DNA from: Pseudaquidulcibacter saccharophilus
Lineage (GTDB): Bacteria > Pseudomonadota > Alphaproteobacteria > Caulobacterales > Aquidulcibacteraceae
Direction of reading: 5' to 3'
NCBI RefSeq assembly: GCF_019455445.1
Contig: NZ_JAHWUS010000001.1
Span: 620,001 to 684,000 of the forward strand
DNA length: 64,000 bases
A program made the position numbers and the translations under genes. The first letter of the stretch is position 1, and each line of letters starts with the position of its first letter. Below the pieces are notes generated by a model. That model was not told where the DNA came from and did not search any database. It saw only the letters and a program-made list of their open reading frames with translations. This document shows positions 54,643 through 62,746 of the stretch, piece after piece.

Positions 54643-55833
54643 ATGTCTGATGGATTTTTTGATTTTGGCAATATAGGAGGCAAAGCGCGCGCAATCGCGT
54701 TTGCTGAAAGCCCGTTTGATGAAAACGGCTTTCCCAAGCCTTGGGTTCTTGCCATTACAGTTTTTGGGCATTTATTATTATTGGTCACGCTTATTAATAT
54801 CGAACCAATGATAATTAAAAAAGACAATGTGGTTTATGGTGTTGATATTGTAAAACTTCCACCAATAGAAAAACAACAAGAGCCACCGGTTGAGACCCAA
54901 AAAACCTTGCAGGAAAATAAACCGGTTCCGCAACAAGAATTGCCACCAATTGCGCAGCAAACTATTCCAGAGCCAGAGCAGCAGCAAGCGCCGCAAATAG
55001 TGCCGCAAGAACAAGTTCCAGAAGAAGTTAAGCAAGAAATTGTTCAACCAGCAAAGGTTCAGCTTTCGCCACAACAAATCCAAATGCAAAAGGTGCAAAA
55101 ATTAAAAGCGCCAAACATAGATAAAATTGAGGAACAAGAAGAAATAAATCTTGCCACCGTTCCCAATCTTAACATCCAAGTGCCGCAATTAAACAAATTA
55201 CAAAATCGGGACGTTGATGTTAAGCGACCAATTAATGCACAAAAACTTGATGCGCCAAATAATATTAAAACCGCTAATCCAAACATTAATCGCCCGGCAA
55301 ATGATTTAAAAATTAATGTTGATGAATTAAATCGCAATTATGAAGAGCAACAACGACAGGCGGATATGGCGCGCCAAAAGGCTCTTGATGACCAAAAACA
55401 AAAGCAAGATGCAATTCGCCAAAGCGCAAACGCACCCAAGGCAAATGGTGGTGAACTTGCGCCACCATCTGGTAGTTCAAGCGGTGTAACGGCAATTGGC
55501 GGCGGCGGTGCGCCAGCTAGAGGTGGGGCATCCGGTGGCGTTTTGCCAAATGCACCAAAATCTTATGGTGGCCGCAATGTATTTGAAGAAAATGAAAACG
55601 GCTCATTGCTTGCTAGAATGGGGCGTACTGCTGACTGTGCGTCATTGAACCGTCAGCGTGATGAAAAATGCCCGAATTGGGAACCCTTGGATGGGCATTT
55701 GGGCGGAAAAATCGCCCCAAAAGTTCAACCGCAGTATAAAGCACCACCAACACATGTTGATCCGCTTCCGGTTTGTCCACCAGGGACACCGAAATCAAAT
55801 TTCGGTCTAAGCTGTTTGCCTGCGAAAAATTAA
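54643..55833 (+). CDS. TonB-like membrane-anchored Pro/Gln-rich protein, unknown function
   Basis: A 396-residue protein with one N-terminal membrane helix (WVLAITVFGHLLLLVTLINI, about 34-53), then a long Pro-, Gln- and Lys-rich periplasmic spacer (to about 250), a coiled-coil-like stretch NYEEQQRQADMARQKALDDQ and a small C-terminal domain with conserved-looking Cys (TADCASLNRQRDEKCPNWE and VCPPGTP). The architecture is that of TonB or TolA-type spanning proteins but the C-terminal domain is not a recognisable TonB domain. It may link the inner membrane to an outer-membrane or cell-division complex. Confidence 0.6.
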   Translation: MSDGFFDFGNIGGKARAIAFAESPFDENGFPKPWVLAITVFGHLLLLVTLINIEPMIIKKDNVVYGVDIVKLPPIEKQQEPPVETQKTLQENKPVPQQELPPIAQQTIPEPEQQQAPQIVPQEQVPEEVKQEIVQPAKVQLSPQQIQMQKVQKLKAPNIDKIEEQEEINLATVPNLNIQVPQLNKLQNRDVDVKRPINAQKLDAPNNIKTANPNINRPANDLKINVDELNRNYEEQQRQADMARQKALDDQKQKQDAIRQSANAPKANGGELAPPSGSSSGVTAIGGGGAPARGGASGGVLPNAPKSYGGRNVFEENENGSLLARMGRTADCASLNRQRDEKCPNWEPLDGHLGGKIAPKVQPQYKAPPTHVDPLPVCPPGTPKSNFGLSCLPAKN

Positions 55834-55843
55834 TTTAATTATC

Positions 55844-55892
55844 GGCCATTCAGATTTGCGAGCAAAGCCCACGAATTAGCCGTGAGGTATAA
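55844..55892 (+). repeat. Relic of the structured repeat, copy C
   Basis: Only the last hairpin, TTTGC-GA-GCAAA, and the tail CCCACGAATTAGCCGTGAGG remain. The tail matches copy A (CCCCGAACTAGCCGTGAG) and copy B (CCCCGAGATAGCCGTGAGG). It lies between a TonB-like gene and the coq9 gene 3' end, again at a gene end. Confidence 0.55.
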
Positions 55893-55894
55893 AT

Positions 55895-56548
55895 TTATGG
55901 CATTGGTCGTTTGCCAAAGCGCAATCCCGCCAATAATGGAATGGGATCTGGGATTTTGGCCTTGAATTCACGAAATTTGAATTTTGCTTTTTCGATTTGC
56001 ATAATATTTTCAATGCGGCGATCAAGAAATTCCCACGTTTCAATATTATCTTCACTTTCATCACCCAAAAAACAGGCTGCTGTTGATGCGTCAACGGCCA
56101 AAAGCATGGTGCGTTTTGAGTAATAGTTAAAGTCAGTTGATTTATCACCAAATGCCCGCCAAACCTTATCCGTAAAGCGATAACCAATAGCCAAAGAATG
56201 AGGCAGGTTTTGCGGCAAGGCAAGAATCATAAGCGCATGCCGAAGTGCTTCACGATGTTGCCCCAAAAATTCAAGGCGGCTGCGTACAGCTAATGTTGCT
56301 TTTTCACGTATTTTAAGTGATTTTCTTGCGGCGAGTGTGGCAATAACAAAGTCATCGGCCTGTAAAAACCAATAATCAATCATTGAAATTATACCATTGG
56401 GGGCAAGAATTTGTAATTCTCCATAATCAAGGCCAATTTTGTGTGCGGCGGCCTTAAGCCCCTTTGTTGAAAACCCGTCAAAGGCAGCATTTTCTAAAAA
56501 CGCTTGTAATAGAGTGCTTTTTTCAGAAGTTAAGTCAACGTCGGTCAT
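55895..56548 (-). CDS. coq9: COQ9 family ubiquinone biosynthesis protein
   Basis: A 217-residue protein with a TetR-like N-terminal helical fold (the COQ9 pattern GFSTKGLKAAAHKIGLDYGELQILAPNG, in parts) and a lipid-binding C-terminal helix. It supports Coq7-type hydroxylation by presenting ubiquinone intermediates. It is divergent from rpsU, the arrangement that gave this family its alternative name rpsU-divergently transcribed protein. Confidence 0.88.
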   Translation of the reverse strand: MTDVDLTSEKSTLLQAFLENAAFDGFSTKGLKAAAHKIGLDYGELQILAPNGIISMIDYWFLQADDFVIATLAARKSLKIREKATLAVRSRLEFLGQHREALRHALMILALPQNLPHSLAIGYRFTDKVWRAFGDKSTDFNYYSKRTMLLAVDASTAACFLGDESEDNIETWEFLDRRIENIMQIEKAKFKFREFKAKIPDPIPLLAGLRFGKRPMP

Positions 56549-56713
56549 TTGATAATGGCTTTTAAATATGCTATATAATCAGCGGAAACTAATTTTGACG
56601 TGTCGCATGTGCAAAGTCAAGATTTGGTTTTTGCATTTTGCCCATTACTTTTAACCTTTCTTATGCGATTTTTTTATGAATCGCAGGGTTTAATTGACTA
56701 AAGGTGTGGACAT

Positions 56714-56739
56714 GGCGGCTAGTTTTGGTTATAGCCGCC
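56714..56739 (+). promoter_or_regulatory. Leader hairpin before rpsU
   Basis: GGCGGCTA (56714-56721) and TAGCCGCC (56732-56739) form a perfect stem with a 10-base loop, 45 bases upstream of the rpsU start. It could be an attenuator or a protein-binding leader site. A second AT-rich stem GCGATT...AATCGC lies at about 56663-56682. Confidence 0.45.
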
Positions 56740-56783
56740 CATCATTTTATTTTAGATTAACTCTTATTTACAGGAGAAGGACC

Positions 56784-57002
56784 CTGGTTCAGATTATAGT
56801 GCGCGAAAACAACGTTGATCAAGCGTTGAAAGCTCTTAAGAAAAAAATGCAACGTGAAGGCACTTTCCGTGAAATGAAACGTCGCAATCATTTTGAAAAA
56901 CCATCTGAAAAACGCGCTCGCGAACAAGCGGAAGCTGTGCGTCGTACCCGCAAATTGCAGCGTAAACGCGCGCAACGTGAAGGCCTATTGGCAATCAGAT
57001 AA
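56784..57002 (+). CDS. rpsU: Small ribosomal subunit protein bS21 with a non-ATG start
   Basis: A 72-residue basic protein: [20 protein letters not shown] and [20 protein letters not shown]. The family usually begins with Met at a position that reads GTT here. There is no ATG nearby. CTG at 56784, 7 bases after the core of a strong AGGAGAAGG site, is the best-spaced candidate; GTG 56799 would remove the first strand. A longer frame with an ATG-like start upstream would add about 30 residues of hydrophobic unrelated sequence and is rejected. It is divergent from coq9 and ends before a terminator. Confidence 0.85.
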   Translation: MVQIIVRENNVDQALKALKKKMQREGTFREMKRRNHFEKPSEKRAREQAEAVRRTRKLQRKRAQREGLLAIR

Positions 57003-57026
57003 TCGCAAAATAAAATGTTTCTGAAT

Positions 57027-57056
57027 GCCGCCACGATTAATATCGGGCGGCTTTTG
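57027..57056 (+). terminator. Terminator after rpsU
   Basis: GCCGCC (57027-57032) pairs with GGCGGC (57046-57051), with CGAT/ATCG inside, followed by TTTT. Confidence 0.75.
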
Positions 57057-57085
57057 GTGTTTATGATTCTTGTTATTATTTCTGT

Positions 57086-57862
57086 TTAGCTTTGCAGCCC
57101 AAACTTGCGTTGGGCAAAATCCAGCAATATATCGCACGCCATGCTTGTATATTTACGTGAATATCTTTGTGCAGGGTGGAAGGTGCCTTGTTCATCAAAG
57201 CTATGGGTGGCATTTTCAAAAAATGTGGTTTCAATATCGACGCCATCTCTTCTAAGGCGTTCAACTGTCTTATTTAAGAAGAAGTCGCCAACCACCATGT
57301 CGCGTCCACCAATAATCATATGTGCAGGGATGTGCCGCCTCCAGCCATAGGCAAAAGAATAAGAGCCAGCGCCACACCATGGGTAAACCATGAAAGCAAA
57401 TTTAAGATTTTCGAGCGGGGTTTTGCCAATATCGTTTAAATATGCATTGGTTCCGATTTTATCTTCTTGAGACAATGCATCCATTATCGTCCAACCACCG
57501 TGTGACCAACCGGCGGCACCAATTTTTTCTTTATTAATCCAATCTTGTGATCCCGCCCAATGTAGTGCTGCAACAACGTCACCAGAACGCTCTTTGCCAT
57601 GAAATTTTAGGCCGGTGCAGATAAGTGTTCCCGCTTCGACCAAATTAACATCACGCGGAGTATAAGAATCAACCAAGACAGCGGCAATGCCCGCTTTTTG
57701 TAAAGTTTCGGCATAGGCGACCATTGGCGATGTTGGACGTCCGCAACCATGAAACATAAAAACCACTGCAAAAGGACCATTTCCTTCGGGGCGATAGATT
57801 TCAAAATTTTGCGATAAACGCGTGGCACGCTCATCAACGGTTTCAACTGGAAATTTTTTCAT
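57086..57862 (-). CDS. Dienelactone hydrolase family protein
   Basis: A 258-residue alpha/beta hydrolase. The nucleophile elbow is GWSHGG, with His in ENATHSFDEQG. Oxyanion-hole segment VVFMFHGCGRP. Members hydrolyse esters or lactones; the substrate is unknown. It is convergent with rpsU. Confidence 0.85.
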   Translation of the reverse strand: MKKFPVETVDERATRLSQNFEIYRPEGNGPFAVVFMFHGCGRPTSPMVAYAETLQKAGIAAVLVDSYTPRDVNLVEAGTLICTGLKFHGKERSGDVVAALHWAGSQDWINKEKIGAAGWSHGGWTIMDALSQEDKIGTNAYLNDIGKTPLENLKFAFMVYPWCGAGSYSFAYGWRRHIPAHMIIGGRDMVVGDFFLNKTVERLRRDGVDIETTFFENATHSFDEQGTFHPAQRYSRKYTSMACDILLDFAQRKFGLQS

Positions 57863-57917
57863 AAATCAAACATAGCAAAGATTTGTTAGCTTGATAAATA
57901 AACTTTATGTTAAAAAT

Positions 57918-57945
57918 TAAAAAAGGCCTGCCATTGGAAGCCTTT
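57918..57945 (-). terminator. Terminator of purH
   Basis: On the minus strand, AAAGGC and GCCTTT form a stem around a 12-base loop, followed by a T-run; it lies about 70 bases after the purH stop. Confidence 0.6.
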
Positions 57946-58014
57946 ATATTAAAATTTTAAATAAAGCCAACTCATACGTATGCGCAACGCGCACAGGTTA
58001 GAATTTTTGCTTAT

Positions 58015-59604
58015 TTAGTGTCTAAAATGTCTTTGACCTGTAAAGACCATTGCAATGCCGTGCTCGTCTGCGGCCTTGATAACTTCTTCATCGCGGATAG
58101 AGCCACCAGGTTGAATAACCGATGTTGCCCCTGCTTCAATAGCTTCAAGTAGGCCATCAGCGAATGGGAAGAAGGCATCAGATGCAACCGCAGAGCCAAT
58201 TGTTTTCGCTTTATCCCAGCCTGCCATTTTTGCAGCCTCAACGGCACGTTTTGCGGCGATATATGCGCTGTCGCGGCGGTTCATTTGCCCTGCGCCAATC
58301 CCCGCGGTTGCAAGGTCTTTTGCATAAACGATGGCATTTGACTTAACGTGCTTGGCCACTTTAAAGGCAAAAAGCATGTCTTCGATTTCTTTGTCTGTTG
58401 GTGCGCGTTTGGTAACTACTTTAAGGTTTTCACGTAAAACTGGTTTGTTATCGCGTGACTGCACCAAGAAGCCGCCGGCAATGTTACGATAGTTTACGGC
58501 GTCAGTAGTTGGGTCAGGAAGGCCGCCGGCAACAAGCAAGCGAAGGTTCTTTTTGGCAGCAAATACCGCTTTTGCTTCTTCGGTTACTTCCGGTGCGATA
58601 ACAACTTCTGTGAAGATTTCGGCGATTGCTTTTGCGGTTTCCCCATCCAAAATTTGGTTGCACGCAACAATGCCGCCAAATGCTGAAACAGGGTCACATG
58701 CAAGCGCGTTTTGATATGCTTCTAAAAGGCTTGAGCCAACTGCAACGCCGCATGGGTTTGCATGTTTTATGATTGCAATTGCAGGTTTTTCTTTGGGAGA
58801 GAATTCCGCAACCAATTCATATGCGGCATCAGTATCATTCAAATTATTGTATGAAAGTTCTTTGCCCTGAAGCTGTTTTGCCGTGGAAACACCAAAGCGC
58901 TTGTCGCCATTTGAGTAGAATGCCGCCTTTTGGTGTGGGTTTTCGCCATAGCGCATTTCCTGCACTTTAACGCCGCCCATTGTGCGATATTTTGGGCTTT
59001 CCTCTTTGGTTTGTTCAAAGTACCAATTTGAAATCACTGCATCATATGCAGAGGTGCGTGAATAGGCGCGTGCCGCAAGTTTTTTGCGGGTTTCGTGGCT
59101 TGTGCCACCCAAAGCTTCTAAGTCGGCAAGCACAAGTTCGATGTCATCATTGTCTGTGGCAACCGCAGTAAAACCATGGTTTTTAGCACCTGCACGAATC
59201 ATTGCGGGGCCGCCAATGTCGATATTCTCAATCATTTCATCAAAATCAGCATTTTTTGCCAAGGTTTCTTCAAATGGATAAAGATTAACCCACAAAAGAT
59301 CGATACCGGTAATTCCATGTTCGCTCATCGCCTTGGCGTGGTCTGGGTTATCACGAAGTGCAAGTAGCCCTCCATGAACCATTGGATGAAGGGTTTTAAC
59401 GCGGCCGTCCATCATTTCAGGAAAATTGGTGATTTCTGAAACATCAATAACCGGAATACCCAAATCTTTTAGCGCTTTTGACGTTCCGCCAGTTGATAAA
59501 ATTTCAACATTTTTTGCCGCCAATACCTTGGCAACTTTTTCTAAAGACGATTTATCTGATAACGAAATCAGCGCGCGTTTAAGCGGAACAATATTTTGTG
59601 ACAT
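58015..59604 (-). CDS. purH: Bifunctional AICAR transformylase / IMP cyclohydrolase PurH
   Basis: A 529-residue enzyme, last two steps of IMP synthesis. The N-terminal cyclohydrolase part shows [16 protein letters not shown] and [14 protein letters not shown]. The C-terminal transformylase part shows [25 protein letters not shown] and AFGGIVACN, and [19 protein letters not shown] near the end. ATG 59604 gives the family start; four extra residues from 59616 are unlikely. Confidence 0.96.
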   Translation of the reverse strand: MSQNIVPLKRALISLSDKSSLEKVAKVLAAKNVEILSTGGTSKALKDLGIPVIDVSEITNFPEMMDGRVKTLHPMVHGGLLALRDNPDHAKAMSEHGITGIDLLWVNLYPFEETLAKNADFDEMIENIDIGGPAMIRAGAKNHGFTAVATDNDDIELVLADLEALGGTSHETRKKLAARAYSRTSAYDAVISNWYFEQTKEESPKYRTMGGVKVQEMRYGENPHQKAAFYSNGDKRFGVSTAKQLQGKELSYNNLNDTDAAYELVAEFSPKEKPAIAIIKHANPCGVAVGSSLLEAYQNALACDPVSAFGGIVACNQILDGETAKAIAEIFTEVVIAPEVTEEAKAVFAAKKNLRLLVAGGLPDPTTDAVNYRNIAGGFLVQSRDNKPVLRENLKVVTKRAPTDKEIEDMLFAFKVAKHVKSNAIVYAKDLATAGIGAGQMNRRDSAYIAAKRAVEAAKMAGWDKAKTIGSAVASDAFFPFADGLLEAIEAGATSVIQPGGSIRDEEVIKAADEHGIAMVFTGQRHFRH

Positions 59605-59637
59605 GAAACCTACCAAACCAAATTTTGCGAAATAAAA

Positions 59638-61575
59638 TTATTTCTTGGATACCTTATACCCGGGAACAATTCGCTCTAATAATTTCAAGGTTTCCCGAAT
59701 ATCATTCTTGGTAGCTGCTTTAACGGTTTTCTCGATTAATTCAATTAGATTTTCATCCAATTCCTTGCTGGATTTCACACCAAGAACACCATCAACCGGT
59801 GTTTCGACCGCTTTTTCATAATCGTAGAAGATTTCTTCGTGAATTTTTTCACCAGGTCGGACGCCGGTTTCAATAATATCAATATCCTTGTATGGCTCAT
59901 AACCTTTTAATCGTATCATTGCCTCAGCAAAGGATATGATTTTCATTGGTTCACCCATATCAAGGACGAAAAGCGGATAATTATATTTTACCTTTTTACC
60001 GTTTTTGCCGGTAATCATGCCGCCGCCCAATGCCGCCGATTGCAATACTAGGCCAACGGCCTCTTTAACCGTCATAAACCAACGGGTCATTTCTTTAGAG
60101 GTTACGGTAACGGGGCCCATTGCTGAAATCTGTCGCTCAAAAAGCGGCATAACAGAACCAGAAGAACCAAGCACATTGCCAAATCGTGTTGAAAAGAATT
60201 TGCTGCCACTTTTTTCGAAACAATAACGAACATATAATTCAGCCGCACGTTTTGCGGCACCCATAAGGTTGGTTGGGTTAACAGCCTTATCAGTTGAAAT
60301 CAGAATGAATGCCTCCACACCGGTTCTAAGGGCGGCATCGGCAACATTCTTTGTTCCACCAAGGTTAACCATTATTGCTTCACGCGGATGTTCTTCCATC
60401 AGTGGTACATGTTTATTGGCGGCAGCGTGGAACACAATTTGCGGCAAATACGTATCGAATAAATCATCAATCGAGCGATAATCACGAATATCTTTTAATC
60501 GAATAACGGTTTCAATTTGAGGGAAACGCTCGCCTATAATTTGGTTGATTGTATATAAATTATTCTCTGAATTATCGACAATAACAATTTTTTTCGGATT
60601 AAAAGTTGCAACCTGAAGCGCAAGCTCAGAGCCAATAGTGCCACCGCCCCCAGTGATAAGAATTGTTTTGCCTTCAATAAGCTTTGATGGGCCACTCGGG
60701 TCAAGGTCATACTTATGGCGACCAAGAACATCCTCGGGGTTAACGTTAGAAAGTCTTTTAGAGCCAATCTCTGGCATGCGAGAAAGGCGAACTTTTTTAT
60801 CGTTCATCGCGCCGATTGCAGCCTGCTTCACATATTCAGGGTGATTATCGCCGACCAATATGATTCGTACGTGGCTATAATTATATTCAGTTAGTGCGCG
60901 TTTAATTAATTGTTGGAGAGTTTCATTAAAGTTTTCGCCTGAATATACACGTGCCCCTGAATATACTTTGCCAATTTGGTTGCCTTTTGTGGAAATAATT
61001 GCAAGCGGTTTGAATGGTAATGGCCCGCTTTTTCTGGCTTGGTGAATTGCCAATGTTACCATATCGGTTCCACCAACCATAATTGCCGGTGGGGCATTTG
61101 GTAATGCAGGCCTGAACAGCGCGCTTAACGCCATAATATTACCGCCGGTCGAAATGAAGCGCGCAAGACCGCGTGCCCCCATCATGAAAGATAATAATAG
61201 CAACGATACAATTATCGGAACTTTTGGCGTAAAACGTAAATTAAGCGATACAATAATAATTACATAAAGAACCGATGTGATTAAAACCGCCTGTGCAATT
61301 CGCAGCAAATCATCAGATGTAGTCCAACGCCACACCATCTGCCATGATCTTGTTAGTAGTAAAGAAAGGAACAAAGCACCGAAGTAAATAAATATTTTGG
61401 TGAGTATTAAATTTTCATCATTTGTTTCTGTGTCAATAGATGATAGTATACCGATAAGTATTGCAATTAATCCAATAAATAAATCGGCAAACAACCCTTT
61501 CGTAAAGGGCGATCTTATAGTATCTTTCACCTGCCACCTATCAGAAACATTTATTGCTATCCAGTTTGTATGCAC
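59638..61575 (-). CDS. CapD/PglF-like nucleotide-sugar 4,6-dehydratase
   Basis: A 645-residue protein with four or five N-terminal membrane helices, an intermediate domain (PPAIMVGGTDMVTLAIHQA) and a C-terminal SDR domain. The NAD motif is TILITGGGGTIGSEL (GxxGxxG), and DVRDxx-like LKDIRDYRSIDDLF and TRFGNVLGSSGSV follow. This is the UDP-N-acetylglucosamine 4,6-dehydratase type (WbpM, PglF, FlaA1 group), which starts bacillosamine or fucosamine synthesis for glycans. Start is GTG. No other glycan genes are next to it. Confidence 0.88.
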   Translation of the reverse strand: MHTNWIAINVSDRWQVKDTIRSPFTKGLFADLFIGLIAILIGILSSIDTETNDENLILTKIFIYFGALFLSLLLTRSWQMVWRWTTSDDLLRIAQAVLITSVLYVIIIVSLNLRFTPKVPIIVSLLLLSFMMGARGLARFISTGGNIMALSALFRPALPNAPPAIMVGGTDMVTLAIHQARKSGPLPFKPLAIISTKGNQIGKVYSGARVYSGENFNETLQQLIKRALTEYNYSHVRIILVGDNHPEYVKQAAIGAMNDKKVRLSRMPEIGSKRLSNVNPEDVLGRHKYDLDPSGPSKLIEGKTILITGGGGTIGSELALQVATFNPKKIVIVDNSENNLYTINQIIGERFPQIETVIRLKDIRDYRSIDDLFDTYLPQIVFHAAANKHVPLMEEHPREAIMVNLGGTKNVADAALRTGVEAFILISTDKAVNPTNLMGAAKRAAELYVRYCFEKSGSKFFSTRFGNVLGSSGSVMPLFERQISAMGPVTVTSKEMTRWFMTVKEAVGLVLQSAALGGGMITGKNGKKVKYNYPLFVLDMGEPMKIISFAEAMIRLKGYEPYKDIDIIETGVRPGEKIHEEIFYDYEKAVETPVDGVLGVKSSKELDENLIELIEKTVKAATKNDIRETLKLLERIVPGYKVSKK

Positions 61576-61740
61576 TGGCTTGCTGAATTACATAAAACAC
61601 AAAGTCCGCTACTATTAAATCAGCTCGAAAAATTTATCAAACAATTATATTAAATTGTTTCAGTATTATGGCTAATGTATGTCTATTTTTTACGCTAACT
61701 GAAATATTATATTGGTGTTGGAAAATTATTTGGTGGAAAT

Positions 61741-62184
61741 ATGAGTGTTTACAATTCAAAGGTTATCGAGCTTGCGACGCAAATCGAAAACATCGATAAG
61801 ATATTGGAAATAAATGATAATTTATTTGGAGAGGCAAAAAAGACATCTCGCGTCTGTGGTTCCACCATTGGTTTGAAAATTTCTTATAATAACAAAGACA
61901 ACGTTGTCATGGATTTCTCAATTGATCCAAAAGCTTGTGCATTAGGGCAGGCAAGTGCGGCAATTTTGTCACGCAATTTAGTTGGTGCAACGCCACAAGA
62001 AATATTCAAAGCCAGAGATGATTTGCGAGCGATGCTAAAAGAGGGCGGCAAACCACCTGAAGGTCGATTCTGGGAGTTGCGCTATCTTGAGGCAGTTGCT
62101 GATTACCCGCCGCGACATGCTTCTGTAATGCTTGCATGGGAAGCTGCTTGTGCAATTTTTGACGAAATGTTTGCAAAAGAATAA
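61741..62184 (+). CDS. NifU/IscU-like iron-sulfur scaffold protein
   Basis: A 147-residue protein. Two of the usual cluster Cys are present (Cys39 in RVCGSTIG and Cys66 in KACALGQAS), but the third position is not Cys (PPRHASVML). This variant is common in alphaproteobacterial scaffold proteins. It binds or carries Fe-S clusters in the cytosol. yidD follows after 154 bases. Confidence 0.82.
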   Translation: MSVYNSKVIELATQIENIDKILEINDNLFGEAKKTSRVCGSTIGLKISYNNKDNVVMDFSIDPKACALGQASAAILSRNLVGATPQEIFKARDDLRAMLKEGGKPPEGRFWELRYLEAVADYPPRHASVMLAWEAACAIFDEMFAKE

Positions 62185-62262
62185 TATTTGTATTATAGGC
62201 GTTTTTCATGCCAATAGCGTTCTTATATACATCTACAACAACCACTACCGCTTAATGCCGGC

Positions 62263-62312
62263 GGCGTTGTGTGGGCGCGTCGCAAGCGGCAGGTAATTCC
62301 CACAAAAAACGC
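62263..62312 (+). other. Long hairpin upstream of yidD
   Basis: GGCGTT and AACGC (62263-62268 with 62308-62312) frame an inner TGTGGG/CCCACA stem (62270-62275 with 62299-62304), enclosing a GC-rich loop that includes GCGCGTCGCAAGC. It lies in the leader of the yidD-thrS pair, so it may regulate that transcript. Not a known riboswitch to me. Confidence 0.4.
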
Positions 62313-62338
62313 TTCAAATTCAAAACAAAGGGTTAGTT

Positions 62339-62746
62339 TTGACTGATACTAGTAATAATGGCAAAGTCACAATACCTGCCTTGTTATTACTGGGTTTATA
62401 TCGGCTTTATAAAATTTTTCTGTCACCTTTAATTGGTAATCAATGTCGCTATCTGCCAACATGTTCGGATTATGCGGCCGATTGTGTTAGAAAGCATGGT
62501 GCATGGAAAGGGGCATGGATGGGATTTGCAAGGGTTTGCAGATGTCATCCGAAAGGTGGTCATGGTTTTGATCCTGCACCTGAAACTGCGCCGGTGGCGA
62601 AATGGTATAAACCATGGGATTATGGTGATTGGGATAATCGGTTCAGGGACCCAAAAGACTATAAACCACCTAAAGACTTAAAACCAAAAGAATTTGAAAA
62701 TTTAAATAAATCACTTCAAGAAGAACAAAATATAGAGAAGCAATAA
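62339..62746 (+). CDS. yidD: Membrane protein insertion efficiency factor YidD
   Basis: A 135-residue protein with the YidD core [27 protein letters not shown], in parts, and [13 protein letters not shown], plus a longer C-terminal tail than the 70-90 residues typical. It assists YidC. The start is TTG at 62339 with AAAGGG upstream. It overlaps thrS by one base. It lies far from yidC (37285) instead of between rnpA and yidC. Confidence 0.88.
   Translation: MTDTSNNGKVTIPALLLLGLYRLYKIFLSPLIGNQCRYLPTCSDYAADCVRKHGAWKGAWMGFARVCRCHPKGGHGFDPAPETAPVAKWYKPWDYGDWDNRFRDPKDYKPPKDLKPKEFENLNKSLQEEQNIEKQ

Noticed and set aside
56694-56783. N-terminal extension of bS21 by 30 residues
   Set aside because: It reads through the leader hairpin and the ribosome site and is unlike any bS21 start.
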